This document shows, one piece after another, positions 1 through 8,201 of a DNA stretch of 64,000 nt. The stretch spans positions 1 through 64,000 of the forward strand of contig JAIOIW010000024.1 of assembly GCA_019912385.1 (NCBI GenBank). The letters run 5' to 3'. Every line of letters begins with the position of its first letter. Positions within the stretch are counted from its first letter, which is position 1. The translations under genes were made by a program, and so were the position numbers. The notes beneath the pieces were generated by a model. It was not told the origin of the DNA, ran no database searches, and worked only from the letters and a program-made list of their open reading frames with translations. Source of the DNA: Notoacmeibacter sp. GTDB taxonomy: Bacteria; Pseudomonadota; Alphaproteobacteria; Rhizobiales; Rhizobiaceae.

Positions 1-211
1 GGTGCGGTTTGCTTGCGTCTTATTTCAGTGCACAAGCGCCATTGCGGCAAGTCCTGATCGGTCAAGCCGCCGCACCGAACCGGGAACCCTGTCCGGGCCG
101 GCGGCAGGAATGCTGCGGACCGGCGGGCTTTTCCTAGCACAGCCGGCCGTGATGGCAACCCTGTTCCCGCGCGGATGCATCACGATCGACACCACAATGA
201 TGGTTGCAATG

Positions 212-231
212 ATATAAAGACTTCTTTATAT
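212..231. promoter_or_regulatory. Palindromic operator upstream of the homocysteine methyltransferase gene
   Basis: A perfect 9-2-9 inverted repeat, ATATAAAGA-CT-TCTTTATAT, lies 36 bases before the ATG at 268. The same repeat with a different two-base centre occurs before the methyltetrahydrofolate methyltransferase gene at 11066. It is AT-only in a GC-rich setting, has no T tract, and recurs only before these two methionine-synthesis parts. I read it as a repressor site. SahR, the ArsR-family S-adenosylhomocysteine regulator, is my best guess; no such regulator is encoded in the window. Confidence 0.75.
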
Positions 232-267
232 GGTTATTTCACATCTGCAGTCCGACAGGAACCGGCA

Positions 268-1284
268 ATGACCAACCCGCTCGAAGCGCTTCTGGCAAAA
301 AAAGGCGTTCTGCTCGCTGATGGCGCCATGGGCACGAACCTGTTCGCCATGGGCCTGGAATCGGGCGAAGCGCCGGATCTGTGGAACGAGCAGCACCCCG
401 ACCGCGTCGCGGAACTGCATCAGGACTTTGTCGATGCCGGCGCCGACATCATCCTGACCAATTCCTTCGGCGGCACCCGCCACCGCCTCAAGCTGCACAA
501 TGCTGACGATCGGGTATTCGAACTGAACAAGCGCGCGGCCGAGATCGCGCGTTCCGTTGCAGACCGCGCCAGCCGCACGGTCATCGTGGCCGGATCGGTC
601 GGTCCGACCGGCGAACTGCTTCAGCCGCTCGGCGCGCTCACCTATGAAGACGCCGTGGATTCCTTCACCGAACAGATGATCGGCCTCAAGGCCGGCGGCA
701 TTGATGTCATCTGGATCGAGACCATGTCTTCGCCCGACGAAATCCGCGCGGCAGCGGCGGCGGCAAACGATGTCGGCCTGTCCTATGTCTATACCGGCTC
801 GTTCGATACCGCCGGGCGCACCATGATGGGGCTCCATCCCCGCGATATCCATCACGTCGCCGACGGTGTCGGCCAGGCGCCTGTCGCCGTCGGCGCCAAT
901 TGCGGCGTCGGCGCTTCCGACATGCTGTCGTCCCTGCTCGACATGGCGGCGGGCGAACCGGGTGCCAATATCGTGGTCAAGGCGAATTGCGGCGTACCGG
1001 AATTCCGCGGCACCGACATCGTCTATTCGGGAACCCCGGAGCTGATGGCCGACTATGTGCGCCTTGCCGTCGACGCCGGCGCCAAGATCATCGGCGGCTG
1101 CTGCGGAACGAGCTGCGAGCACCTCGCCGCCATGCGCTCCGCTCTCGACACTCACGTCAAGGGCCGCAGCCCAAGCATCGAAGAGATCGTCGCCCGCATC
1201 GGCCCGATGCGCAACAAGGCGGCAAACGAAAGCGGCGCGCCGGGTGGCGCGCGGCGCGAACGGCGACGCGCCAAGGGGGCGTAG
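268..1284 (+). CDS. bmt: Homocysteine S-methyltransferase family protein (homocysteine-binding part of a split methionine synthase)
   Basis: A 338-residue TIM-barrel enzyme of the Pfam S-methyl_trans (betaine-homocysteine methyltransferase) family. It activates homocysteine as a zinc thiolate and takes a methyl group from a donor. The three zinc ligands are visible: Cys212 in GANCG, and Cys278 and Cys279 in GGCCG. The N-terminal LLADGAMGTNL is typical of the family. The ATG at 268 is preferred over the in-frame ATG at 175 because the earlier start would translate through the palindrome at 212-231 and add residues unlike the family. The C-terminal 25 residues are basic and low in complexity. 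With a separate corrinoid protein (6673), folate-binding methyltransferase (11066) and reactivase (12077) nearby, it most likely supplies the homocysteine domain of a split MetH. Direct use of betaine is the alternative. Confidence 0.88.
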   Translation: MTNPLEALLAKKGVLLADGAMGTNLFAMGLESGEAPDLWNEQHPDRVAELHQDFVDAGADIILTNSFGGTRHRLKLHNADDRVFELNKRAAEIARSVADRASRTVIVAGSVGPTGELLQPLGALTYEDAVDSFTEQMIGLKAGGIDVIWIETMSSPDEIRAAAAAANDVGLSYVYTGSFDTAGRTMMGLHPRDIHHVADGVGQAPVAVGANCGVGASDMLSSLLDMAAGEPGANIVVKANCGVPEFRGTDIVYSGTPELMADYVRLAVDAGAKIIGGCCGTSCEHLAAMRSALDTHVKGRSPSIEEIVARIGPMRNKAANESGAPGGARRERRRAKGA

Positions 1285-1333
1285 GAACACAGCTCCGGGC
1301 GCCGTTGCGCCGGAGGTCTCAGGCAACAAAGGG

Positions 1334-1357
1334 GCCGGCGGAGCATTCTCCGCCGGC
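1334..1357. terminator. Hairpin between convergent genes
   Basis: A 10-bp perfect GC-rich stem, GCCGGCGGAG with CTCCGCCGGC around a four-base loop, lies between the stop of the homocysteine methyltransferase gene and the stop of the convergent VWA gene. On the minus strand it is followed by a weak CCCCTTTGTT stretch. It probably terminates one or both transcripts. Confidence 0.55.
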
Positions 1358-1377
1358 TCCGCTCGTTCAGGCAGGCC

Positions 1378-3426
1378 CTACTGTTTGTCGCTACCCGTCA
1401 GCGCCCCGGCCAGTTTCATAAGCCGCAGGAATTCCGCGCGGTAGCCATAGGGATCATTCCCGCGCGCGCGGGCCGCGAGTTCGGCGATATCGACCCAACT
1501 CGTTTCGGCCAGATTGTCGGCCTTGCGCAATTTCTGCCCGAAGCCGGCCACCGCGATCGAGAAACGGACGTCGTTCGAAGCATCATCAAGCGTTGCCTTT
1601 TCGTTGGCTGTCGTCACCGGCGTCTCGATCAGCTTGCTCACGTCTTCCCCGGGCAACTTGTAGCGCAGCTTCAGGAAGGCATATTCCCGGCTCGCGTTGT
1701 CATCGCCCGCCCGCGCACGCTCGTGCTTGCCGTAGCGCAGGTCGTCAATCACCTGCGCCGGGCTGCCCTTCGGCGTGATTTCATACATCGCGGTGACCGA
1801 ATGGCCGGAACCGACGTCGCCCGCATCCACCCGGTCGTTGTTGAAGTCCTCGCGGTTGAGCGCCCGCGTCTCGTAGCCGATCAGCCTGTACTCGGCGACC
1901 ATGGCCGGATTGAACTCCACCTGGATCTTGACGTCCCTGGCGATCGGGAACAGCGTCGAGGTCGCTTCCTGGACCAGCGTTTTCTCCGCCTCCGCCAACG
2001 TATCGATATAGGCCGCCGTGCCGTTGCCGTTCTGCGCCAGCACCTGCATGAGCTGGTCGTTGTAATTGCCCTCGCCGAAACCGAACACCGACAGGAAGAT
2101 GCCCTTCTCGCGCTCGTCCTCGATCAGCCGCTTCAGTTCCTCGTCGCTCGACATACCGACGTTGAAGTCGCCATCGGTCGCCAGCATCACCCGGTTGACG
2201 CCGTCCTCGACAAAACTCTGCTCGGCCAGCGCATAGGCCTGCGTGATACCGGCTGCGCCGGCGGTCGATCCGCCCGCCCCCAGCCCGTCGATCGCCGCCA
2301 GGATCTTCGCCTTCTCGCTCGCCCTGGTCGGCTCCAGCACCGCGCCGGCCGTTCCCGCATAGGAGACGATCGATACCGTGTCGTCGGCGCCGAGCTGGTC
2401 GAGCAGAAGCCGGAACGAGGCTTTCAGCAACGGCAGCTTGTCTGGCGCGTTCATCGAGCCGGACGTGTCGGCCAACAGCACCAGATTGGCCTTCGGGCGG
2501 GTGGCCGGCTTCAGGTCATAGCCCTTGATCGCGACATGCATCAGCTTGCGATGCGCGTTCCAGGGCGATGGCACTACCGTCACCGTCGGCCTGAACGGCA
2601 CCTCGGCGCTGTCGGCGGTCGGCCAGTCATAGGAGAAGTAGTTGATCATCTCCTCCACCCGCACCGTGTCGGGCGCGGGCAACCGGCCCTCGTTCAGTTG
2701 CCGCCGCACGAGAGCATAGGATGCGGTGTCGACATCCACCGAGAAGGTCGAAACCGGGGTCTCAAGCGCGCTCTTGACCGGGTTGGTGTCGAGGCCCTCG
2801 ATGCGGTCGCGGTTTTCCGGCGCGGCGTAGGGTTGGTCGCCGGGCGCGGGAAATGGCATCGGCCTGACGCGCTCCTGCGCGAGCGTCGCGGGCATTTCCA
2901 TTCGCTTGGCGGCCAGCGGCGCCCCGCCCTGCGGAGCCGCGTCATACTGCTGCGTCCCGAGTTGCCCGACGGGAGCCGGTTCGCCCCCCGCGATCTCGGA
3001 GTCCGCCTCGACCTTCGCCCGCGGCACTTCCATCGTTTCGTCGGCAGTCACCCGCGCATCCGCACCGTCGTCAACACGCTGCTGCAAGCCGGTAATTCCG
3101 TCGTCGGTCGCGATCGTGCGAAATGGCGCCGTCTCCATAATTTTCCAGGCCACGTAGCCGCCGAGCGGCACGATCAGCAGCGCCGCGATCGCAGGTCCGG
3201 TTATTCTCCTGGCATCCATCACAAATCTCCATGCTCCTGTTGCAATGGAGATCAGACGATCGCGCCCGGCCGGTCCTTGGGTCACGGCGGCAACTTTTTC
3301 CGCTTCCGCTGCGCGCAGCGCATCGAAAGCTTCCATGGCGGCGGCGATGGCGCGTTCGCGCGCCTCGTCGCGCGGTTCCACGCTCGCGGTTTGTTTCAGC
3401 TTTCCCAGTTCGTTGTCGTCAATCAT
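1378..3426 (-). CDS. YfbK-type von Willebrand factor A protein with a membrane-anchored, anti-sigma-like N-terminus
   Basis: A 682-residue protein. Residues about 1-80 are helical and charged, followed by one hydrophobic segment near residue 90-105 (AIAALLIVPLGGYVAW) and a low-complexity linker. A VWA domain follows, with an intact metal-ion-dependent adhesion motif (DTSGSM), and then the C-terminal region typical of YfbK/DUF3520 proteins. VWA domains of this kind bind proteins through a metal ion; the partner is unknown. The ATG at 3426 overlaps the stop of the upstream ECF sigma factor gene as ATGA, so the two are translationally coupled. The ATG at 3432 is the alternative. The pairing and the N-terminal helix-plus-membrane layout suggest that it controls the sigma factor; this is inference. 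Confidence 0.82.
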   Translation of the reverse strand: MIDDNELGKLKQTASVEPRDEARERAIAAAMEAFDALRAAEAEKVAAVTQGPAGRDRLISIATGAWRFVMDARRITGPAIAALLIVPLGGYVAWKIMETAPFRTIATDDGITGLQQRVDDGADARVTADETMEVPRAKVEADSEIAGGEPAPVGQLGTQQYDAAPQGGAPLAAKRMEMPATLAQERVRPMPFPAPGDQPYAAPENRDRIEGLDTNPVKSALETPVSTFSVDVDTASYALVRRQLNEGRLPAPDTVRVEEMINYFSYDWPTADSAEVPFRPTVTVVPSPWNAHRKLMHVAIKGYDLKPATRPKANLVLLADTSGSMNAPDKLPLLKASFRLLLDQLGADDTVSIVSYAGTAGAVLEPTRASEKAKILAAIDGLGAGGSTAGAAGITQAYALAEQSFVEDGVNRVMLATDGDFNVGMSSDEELKRLIEDEREKGIFLSVFGFGEGNYNDQLMQVLAQNGNGTAAYIDTLAEAEKTLVQEATSTLFPIARDVKIQVEFNPAMVAEYRLIGYETRALNREDFNNDRVDAGDVGSGHSVTAMYEITPKGSPAQVIDDLRYGKHERARAGDDNASREYAFLKLRYKLPGEDVSKLIETPVTTANEKATLDDASNDVRFSIAVAGFGQKLRKADNLAETSWVDIAELAARARGNDPYGYRAEFLRLMKLAGALTGSDKQ

Positions 3427-4004
3427 GAGCATTCATCCCCGCTCTGTCCCAACAGGACCGCCAGGCGTTTCTTCGCATCGTGAACGTGCCAGGAGACCGT
3501 CGCCTCCCTGCAACCGAGCACCTGGGCAGCTTGCGCATGGCTCATTTCCTCGCCGTAGACGAGCAATACTGCATCACGAGTCTTGTGCGGCAATTGCCGC
3601 ACCGCGGCCCAAAGAGCTTTCGTCTTGTCCTCGGGGTCCGGCGCCGCCTGCCCGTCCACCAGCGCCTGGACCGCATAGGCCTCGGCTCGGCGCATCTCGC
3701 GCGCCCGCGCGCGGTGGTGGTCCTGTACGGCGTTGATCGTCAGCCGTGTCAGCCAGGTGGTGAATGCAGCCTCGCCCCTAAACGAGCCGATTGCGGAGGC
3801 AAGCTTGATGCAAACCGCCTGCGCCACGTCCTCGGCGTCGGGAACATTGCCCGTCCAGCGTAGCGCCACGCGATGGATACGCCGGTAATGCCGGTCGAGC
3901 AGCGCGGCAAAAGCCGCACGGTCGCCTTGGCCCGCAAGCGCGGCAAGCGCACGGTCGTCATCCCCGCCGGTTCCGGTTGTTTCTTCGCGCATCAATGCCA
4001 TCAT
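3423..4004 (-). CDS. ECF-type RNA polymerase sigma factor
   Basis: A 193-residue protein with the two regions of extracytoplasmic-function sigma factors. Region 2 is at about residues 25-95 (LLDRHYRRIHRVALRW, the DAEDVAQ motif and the promoter-melting segment SFRGEAAFTTWLTRL). A sigma-4 helix-turn-helix lies at about 125-180 (LPHKTRDAVLLVYGEEMSHA, then EATVSWHVHDAKKRL). Its role is to direct RNA polymerase to a small set of promoters, usually under control of an anti-sigma factor. The gene immediately upstream of the VWA gene overlaps it by four bases. No classical zinc anti-sigma gene is adjacent, so the VWA protein is the natural candidate regulator. The start at 4004 has a second Met four residues in; either could be used. 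Confidence 0.88.
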   Translation of the reverse strand: MMALMREETTGTGGDDDRALAALAGQGDRAAFAALLDRHYRRIHRVALRWTGNVPDAEDVAQAVCIKLASAIGSFRGEAAFTTWLTRLTINAVQDHHRARAREMRRAEAYAVQALVDGQAAPDPEDKTKALWAAVRQLPHKTRDAVLLVYGEEMSHAQAAQVLGCREATVSWHVHDAKKRLAVLLGQSGDECS

Positions 4005-4056
4005 TGGCCGTTTGACGCCTCAAGCAAGGCAATCCTTGGGTCGGGCGGCGAATATT

Positions 4057-4740
4057 CTATGCGCGGCCCGAAAAAGCTCTCTGATGAAACGCCTGCTGCG
4101 CGGCCGTGTAACGCCACTCCGCGCCGACCGGACAGGCGTTGCGCGCAAGGCAACCGGTCTCCCGGCATTTACGACCGGCTTGAGACCGCACATGCGCGCG
4201 GCACCGCTCGACGGCGAATGAGCCATCCGAAAAAGCATCGACCGGACAGGCATTCAGACAAGGTTTCGAGGAACATACGGCGCAGGGGTGATTCGTTCCC
4301 TCAACCGGCGGTAGGGTAATCGCATCCTCGAACAGAAGCGCCCCGCGAAAGGCATGCCAGAGGCCATATTGCGGGTGAATCAGGATGCCGAGCGGCGAAG
4401 GCTTCAGGCCTTCCGCGCGGATCGCCCATTGCTGGAACGGGAGATAGGGGCGGTCGGAGGGAAACACCGCGCGCGCCGAATACCGCTCCGCGACGCCCCC
4501 GATCACCTGCTTCGACCAGGCATCGAGCGGGTCCTGCATGTCTTCCGGCTGGTATTTTCGCCAATCCGTGAAATGCGGCCACATCTCCCCGCCCGCATGG
4601 CCGACGAGGACGACGAAGCGCGCCGGCCGGCCGTATGGCCCTTCGGGAACCGCGTCATCGGCACCGAATGCGAATCCGCCGCGCGACCGCAAGCCGTGGG
4701 CGGCCAGTGCGGTCGCCAGTTCCCCGGGGCGGAGCGTCAA
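4057..4740 (-). CDS. Ferredoxin-like protein with two 4Fe-4S cluster motifs
   Basis: A 227-residue protein with a family-specific N-terminal domain (residues 1-145) and eight C-terminal cysteines forming two ferredoxin-type motifs. The first is Cys153, 156, 161 and 165, ending in CPVDAF. The second is Cys180, 192, 197 and 203, ending in CPVG, with wider spacing. The arrangement recalls the dicluster tail of epoxyqueuosine reductase (QueG), but the cobalamin-binding part of QueG is not recognisable and the length is too short. It probably transfers electrons in the cytoplasm; there is no signal peptide. It begins 97 bases after the MttB-family gene on the same strand, so co-transcription with corrinoid chemistry is possible. 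The physiological partner is unknown. Confidence 0.7.
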   Translation of the reverse strand: MTLRPGELATALAAHGLRSRGGFAFGADDAVPEGPYGRPARFVVLVGHAGGEMWPHFTDWRKYQPEDMQDPLDAWSKQVIGGVAERYSARAVFPSDRPYLPFQQWAIRAEGLKPSPLGILIHPQYGLWHAFRGALLFEDAITLPPVEGTNHPCAVCSSKPCLNACPVDAFSDGSFAVERCRAHVRSQAGRKCRETGCLARNACPVGAEWRYTAAQQAFHQRAFSGRA

Positions 4741-4837
4741 GACGGCATCACTCCTCCTCTGGCCCCTTGATCGCGCGGCGCCAGACTTCCTCGTGGATCA
4801 GATTGGCCACTTTAGCCCGGCCGTCCTCGGGCTTCTT

Positions 4838-6418
4838 TCAGGTGAAGGCGTCGGGCATCGACTCCTTCTTCTGCCGGACAAAGGCGCGCAATGCCTCGTC
4901 GACCGACGGATCGAGGAACGGCGCCTCGTAGGTATCGAGCCACTTGCGCGCCAGTTCGTTGGCCCGCTGGTGCGCCGGCTTCTCGCCCTCTGCCTGCCAT
5001 TGCTCGAACGAATTGTTGTCGGCAATGTTGGAGCGGTAGAACGCCGACTGGAAGTTCGCCTGGGTGTGGGTGCAGCCGAGGTAATGGCTGCCGGGGCCGA
5101 CTTCGCGGATCGCATCCATCGCCTGCCCGTTTTCCGACAGGTCCACGCCCTCCGCCAGCTTCTGCGCCATCCCAAGCTGGTCGATATCCATCATGAACTT
5201 CTCGTAGGACGAGACGAGACCGCCCTCCAGCCATCCCGCCGCATGCAGCACGAAATTGGTGCCCGACAGCAGCGTCGAATTGAGCGTGTTCGCGCTCTCG
5301 TAGGCCGCCTGCGCATCCGGGATCTTGGAGCCGCACAGCGATCCGCCGGTACGGAACGGCAGGCCCAGGCGTCGCGCCAGTTGCGCCGCGCCATAGGAAA
5401 CCAGCGAAGGTTCCGGCGTGCCGAAGGTCGGCGCGCCCGACTGCATCGAGATCGACGAGGCGAAGGTGCCGAACAGCACTGGCGCGCCCGGCCGCACGAG
5501 CTGCGTGAACGCCGCCCCCGCGAGCACTTCCGCCAGCACCTGCGTCAGCGTGCCGGCAACCGTGACCGGGCTCATCGCGCCGGCAAGGATGAACGGCGTG
5601 ACGATGCAGGCCTGGTTGTTGCGCGCATAGACCTTGGCTGCACCCAGCATGGTCTCGTCGAACACCATCGGCGAGTTGGCATTGATCAGGTTGATGACGA
5701 CGGTGTTTTCCTCGACAAATTTCTCGCCGAACAGGATCTTCGCCATGTCGACGGTGTCCTGCGCGCGTTCCGGCGCCGTCACCGAGCCCATGAACGGTTT
5801 GTCCGACAGGCTCATATGCGCGTAGATCATGTCGAGATGGCGCTTGTTGACCGGCACGTCGACCGGCTCGCACACCGTGCCGCCCGAGTGGTGGATCGAC
5901 GGCGCCATGAAGGCGAGCTTCACGAAATTGCGGAAATCCTCGATCGTGGCATAGCGCCGGTTGCCGTCGAGGTCACGCACGAAGGGCGGACCGTAGACCG
6001 GCGCAAACACCGTGGCGTCGCCGCCGATCTGCACCGAGCGTTCCGGATTGCGCGCATGCTGGGTAAAGACGGACGGCGCCGTCTTGAGCAGTTCGCGGCA
6101 CAGGCCTTTCGGGAAGTGCACGCGCTCGCCCTTGACCTCGGCCCCGGCCTGCCGCCACATCTCCAGCGCTTCCGCGTCGTCGCGGAATTCGATGCCGACT
6201 TCCTCCAGCACCGTGTCTGCGTTTTTCTCGATCAGCGCCAGGCCTTCCTCGTCGAGGACCTCGAACACGTTGATCTTGCGCTTGATGTAGGTCAGCCCCT
6301 GCCCCGGGCCGCCGCCCGACCGGGCCGCGCGCCTGGCAGCCGCGCCTCCGCCGCGCTCGGCGCGTGAACGTCGCTGTGTGCCGCGGGCTTCGGACTCCGC
6401 GGAGTGTCCCTCGTCCAT
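4838..6418 (-). CDS. MttB-family (trimethylamine/glycine betaine methyltransferase) protein, non-pyrrolysine, copy 1
   Basis: A 526-residue protein of the COG5598 MttB family. Members move a methyl group from a methylamine or betaine to the cob(I)alamin of a small corrinoid protein. Family landmarks include PFILAGAMSPVTVAGTL, SGAPTFGTPEPSLVS, HAAGWLEGGLVSSYEKF and a C-terminal REVGPGSHYLGCTHT. The frame is open throughout with no internal amber codon, so this is a non-pyrrolysine homologue, the class that contains the glycine betaine methyltransferase MtgB. The ATG at 6418 follows AGGGTGAG; an upstream in-frame extension to 6580 lacks family similarity. The first 45 residues are Arg/Gly/Ala-rich and look disordered. 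It diverges from the corrinoid protein gene. The substrate cannot be read from sequence; glycine betaine is the best guess. Confidence 0.88.
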   Translation of the reverse strand: MDEGHSAESEARGTQRRSRAERGGGAAARRAARSGGGPGQGLTYIKRKINVFEVLDEEGLALIEKNADTVLEEVGIEFRDDAEALEMWRQAGAEVKGERVHFPKGLCRELLKTAPSVFTQHARNPERSVQIGGDATVFAPVYGPPFVRDLDGNRRYATIEDFRNFVKLAFMAPSIHHSGGTVCEPVDVPVNKRHLDMIYAHMSLSDKPFMGSVTAPERAQDTVDMAKILFGEKFVEENTVVINLINANSPMVFDETMLGAAKVYARNNQACIVTPFILAGAMSPVTVAGTLTQVLAEVLAGAAFTQLVRPGAPVLFGTFASSISMQSGAPTFGTPEPSLVSYGAAQLARRLGLPFRTGGSLCGSKIPDAQAAYESANTLNSTLLSGTNFVLHAAGWLEGGLVSSYEKFMMDIDQLGMAQKLAEGVDLSENGQAMDAIREVGPGSHYLGCTHTQANFQSAFYRSNIADNNSFEQWQAEGEKPAHQRANELARKWLDTYEAPFLDPSVDEALRAFVRQKKESMPDAFT

Positions 6419-6551
6419 TTCTCTCACCCTGAAAAGGTTTCTCGGCCCTATCATAGCCGCTTTCCGCGAGACTGTATCCGCGCCGGTGCCGCAAACCCGC
6501 TTATCCGCGCCAAGCCGTGTCGTAAAATCGACACACCGGACGATCGAAATC

Positions 6552-6578
6552 AGTCGTTTTCGCCGCAGCCGACGTCGC
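6552..6578 (+). promoter_or_regulatory. Tandem GTCG half-sites, 21-bp period, before the corrinoid gene
   Basis: AGTCGT at 6552 and CGTCGC at 6573 are direct repeats exactly 21 bp apart, with a T-rich stretch after the first. The layout matches the tandem TGTCGC-N8-AA-N5 sites known for the AraC-family ArgR of Pseudomonas, a relative of GbdR. It is the weakest match of the three in this window with 21-bp spacing. A separate inverted repeat, GTGTCG-TAAAAT-CGACAC, lies at about 6517-6534 in the same divergent intergenic region. Confidence 0.42.
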
Positions 6579-6672
6579 AATTCCGATATGCGTTTGCCTC
6601 ACTATGATAAATAGTTATTGGGAGACGGGTTATACTCGCATGGGCAATCACAATCACAACCGGGATACGGCG

Positions 6673-7365
6673 ATGTCCGACGACGAAATCATACTGTCCG
6701 AACTCGACGACGGTGAACTCGTGCAGCAGATGCACGACGATCTTTACGACGGCCTGAAAGAAGAGATCGTGGAGGCCACGCAGATCCTGCTTGACCGCGG
6801 TTGGGTGCCCTACAAGGTACTGACCGAGGCACTGGTGGAAGGCATGCGCATCGTCGGCGAGGATTTTCGCGACGGCATCCTGTTCGTCCCCGAAGTGTTG
6901 CTCTCGGCCAACGCCATGAAGGCGGGCATGGCGATCCTGCGCCCGCTTCTCGCGGCCACCGGCGCCCCCAAGCAGGGCAAGATGGTCATCGGCACCGTCA
7001 AGGGCGACATCCACGACATCGGCAAGAACCTTGTCGGCATGATGATGGAAGGCGCCGGATTCGACGTGATCGACCTTGGCATCAACAATCCGGTCGAGAA
7101 CTACCTCGCCGCGCTGGAGGAGCATAAACCCGACATCCTCGGCATGTCGGCGCTGTTGACCACCACGATGCCCTACATGAAGGTCGTGATCGACACGATG
7201 AAGGAAAAGGGCATTCGCGACGACTACGTTGTCCTCGTCGGCGGCGCGCCGCTCAACGAGGAATTTGGCAAGGCCGTCGGCGCCGACGCCTATTGCCGCG
7301 ACGCGGCGGTTACCGTCGAGACCGCGAAGGACTATATGATGCGCAGGCACAACGTCCGCGCCTGA
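6673..7365 (+). CDS. Stand-alone corrinoid (methylcobalamin-carrying) protein
   Basis: A 230-residue protein made of a helical cap domain (about residues 5-95) and a B12-binding Rossmann domain. The base-off/His-on cobalamin motif is intact: DIHDIG with lower-ligand His114, then SALLTTTM, then GGAPL. It belongs to the MtbC/MtgC and MetH-module family that shuttles methyl groups between methyltransferases in the cytoplasm. Neighbours supply possible partners: divergent MttB as donor, homocysteine methyltransferase as acceptor, folate methyltransferase, and the RACE reactivase. The start at 6673 begins MSDDEIIL. In-frame ATGs at 6640 and 6604 add a His/Asn-rich stretch and cannot be excluded. 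It is the only corrinoid carrier gene I found in the window. Confidence 0.92.
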   Translation: MSDDEIILSELDDGELVQQMHDDLYDGLKEEIVEATQILLDRGWVPYKVLTEALVEGMRIVGEDFRDGILFVPEVLLSANAMKAGMAILRPLLAATGAPKQGKMVIGTVKGDIHDIGKNLVGMMMEGAGFDVIDLGINNPVENYLAALEEHKPDILGMSALLTTTMPYMKVVIDTMKEKGIRDDYVVLVGGAPLNEEFGKAVGADAYCRDAAVTVETAKDYMMRRHNVRA

Positions 7366-7394
7366 CGCGCCCGCCTCGCTGAATCGAATTTGCA

Positions 7395-7424
7395 ACGGGC
7401 GCGCTCAAGCGCCCGTTTTTGTTT
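7395..7424 (+). terminator. Rho-independent terminator after the corrinoid gene
   Basis: A perfect 8-bp stem, ACGGGCGC with GCGCCCGT around GCTCAA, is followed by TTTTTGTTT. It sits 30 bases after the corrinoid gene stop and only 10 bases before the DUF1638 start codon, so it separates the two genes or leaves DUF1638 dependent on read-through. Confidence 0.85.
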
Positions 7425-7433
7425 GGAAGATCA

Positions 7434-8048
7434 ATGGCTGACCCGATCCGAAAGAACGAAAAGCTCCTGGTCATCGCCTGCGGCATGATCGCGCGCGAGG
7501 TGCTGGCCGTCAAAGAGCAGCTTGCTCTCGACCACCTCGATCTGACCTGCCTCCCCGCGGGCCATCACTTCGAGCCCCAGAAGATCCCCGCCGACATGGA
7601 GCGCGCGATCGCAAAAGCGCGCGCCGACGGCTATGATCGGATCTTTGCCGGCTTCGCCGATTGCGGCACCGGCGGCATGCTCGACAAGGTGCTTGAAAAA
7701 CACGGCGTGGAGCGGATAGCCGGGCCGCACTGCTTTGCTTTCTACCAAGGCCTTTCCGCTTTCGAGGCGAAAGGCGACGACGACATGACGTCGTTCTACA
7801 TGACGGATTTCCTGTGCCGTCATTTCGAGACCTTCTTCATCCGTCCCCTGGGTCTCGACCGCCATCCCGAACTCGTTGCCGACTATTTCGGGCACTACGA
7901 AAAGCTGGTTTACCTCGCCCAGACCGACGAACCCGAGCTCGATCGGATCGCCGTGAACGCCGCGCAAATGCTCGGCCTCGTCTATGAGAAACGGAAAACC
8001 GGCTATGGCGATCTTGCAAGCGCACTGGACAGCGCGGTGCGGGATTAG
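7434..8048 (+). CDS. DUF1638 domain protein, associated with corrinoid methyl transfer
   Basis: A 204-residue soluble protein of the DUF1638 (PF07796) family. Its biochemical function is not established, but family members recur beside corrinoid proteins and methyltransferases. In alphaproteobacteria such as Phaeobacter, I recall fitness data linking one to cobalamin-dependent methionine synthesis. Potential metal or thiol ligands are Cys16 (ACGMI), Cys39, the pair His44-His45 (AGHHFEP), Cys77 (ADCGTGG) and the pair His99-Cys100 (GPHCFAF). It has no signal peptide or membrane segment. The start at 7434 follows GGAAGATCA. It directly follows the corrinoid gene but is separated from it by a terminator. 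It may help load, protect or reactivate the corrinoid; that is inference. Confidence 0.8.
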   Translation: MADPIRKNEKLLVIACGMIAREVLAVKEQLALDHLDLTCLPAGHHFEPQKIPADMERAIAKARADGYDRIFAGFADCGTGGMLDKVLEKHGVERIAGPHCFAFYQGLSAFEAKGDDDMTSFYMTDFLCRHFETFFIRPLGLDRHPELVADYFGHYEKLVYLAQTDEPELDRIAVNAAQMLGLVYEKRKTGYGDLASALDSAVRD

Positions 8049-8201
8049 CGATCGCGGGCCGATTTTCTTGCTAGAATTCAAAATTTTCGTGCGCCATGGA
8101 AACCGCCTGAACAAGCGCTTATTTGTGTCATGCGGCTGCCGTTGTTTTTTGCTACCGGTCTGCCGTCCGCCGCACTGAGACGGCGCCAAGCCCGGAACGC
8201 C

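Noticed and set aside
1-211. Possible cobalamin or SAM riboswitch upstream of the homocysteine methyltransferase
   Set aside because: I looked for the cobalamin box and for SAM/SAH aptamer patterns and could not align any in the right order. The palindrome at 212 explains regulation more simply. The stretch is GC-rich with no clear gene.
1723-3483. 586-codon plus-strand open frame opposite the VWA gene
   Set aside because: It is the antisense of a well-supported minus-strand gene with a recognisable domain, rich in His/Arg/Gly as expected of a GC-biased shadow frame, and has no ribosome-binding site.
4538-6367. 609-codon plus-strand open frame opposite mttB copy 1
   Set aside because: It runs antisense to the MttB gene and its composition is typical of the complementary frame of high-GC coding DNA; no motif is visible.
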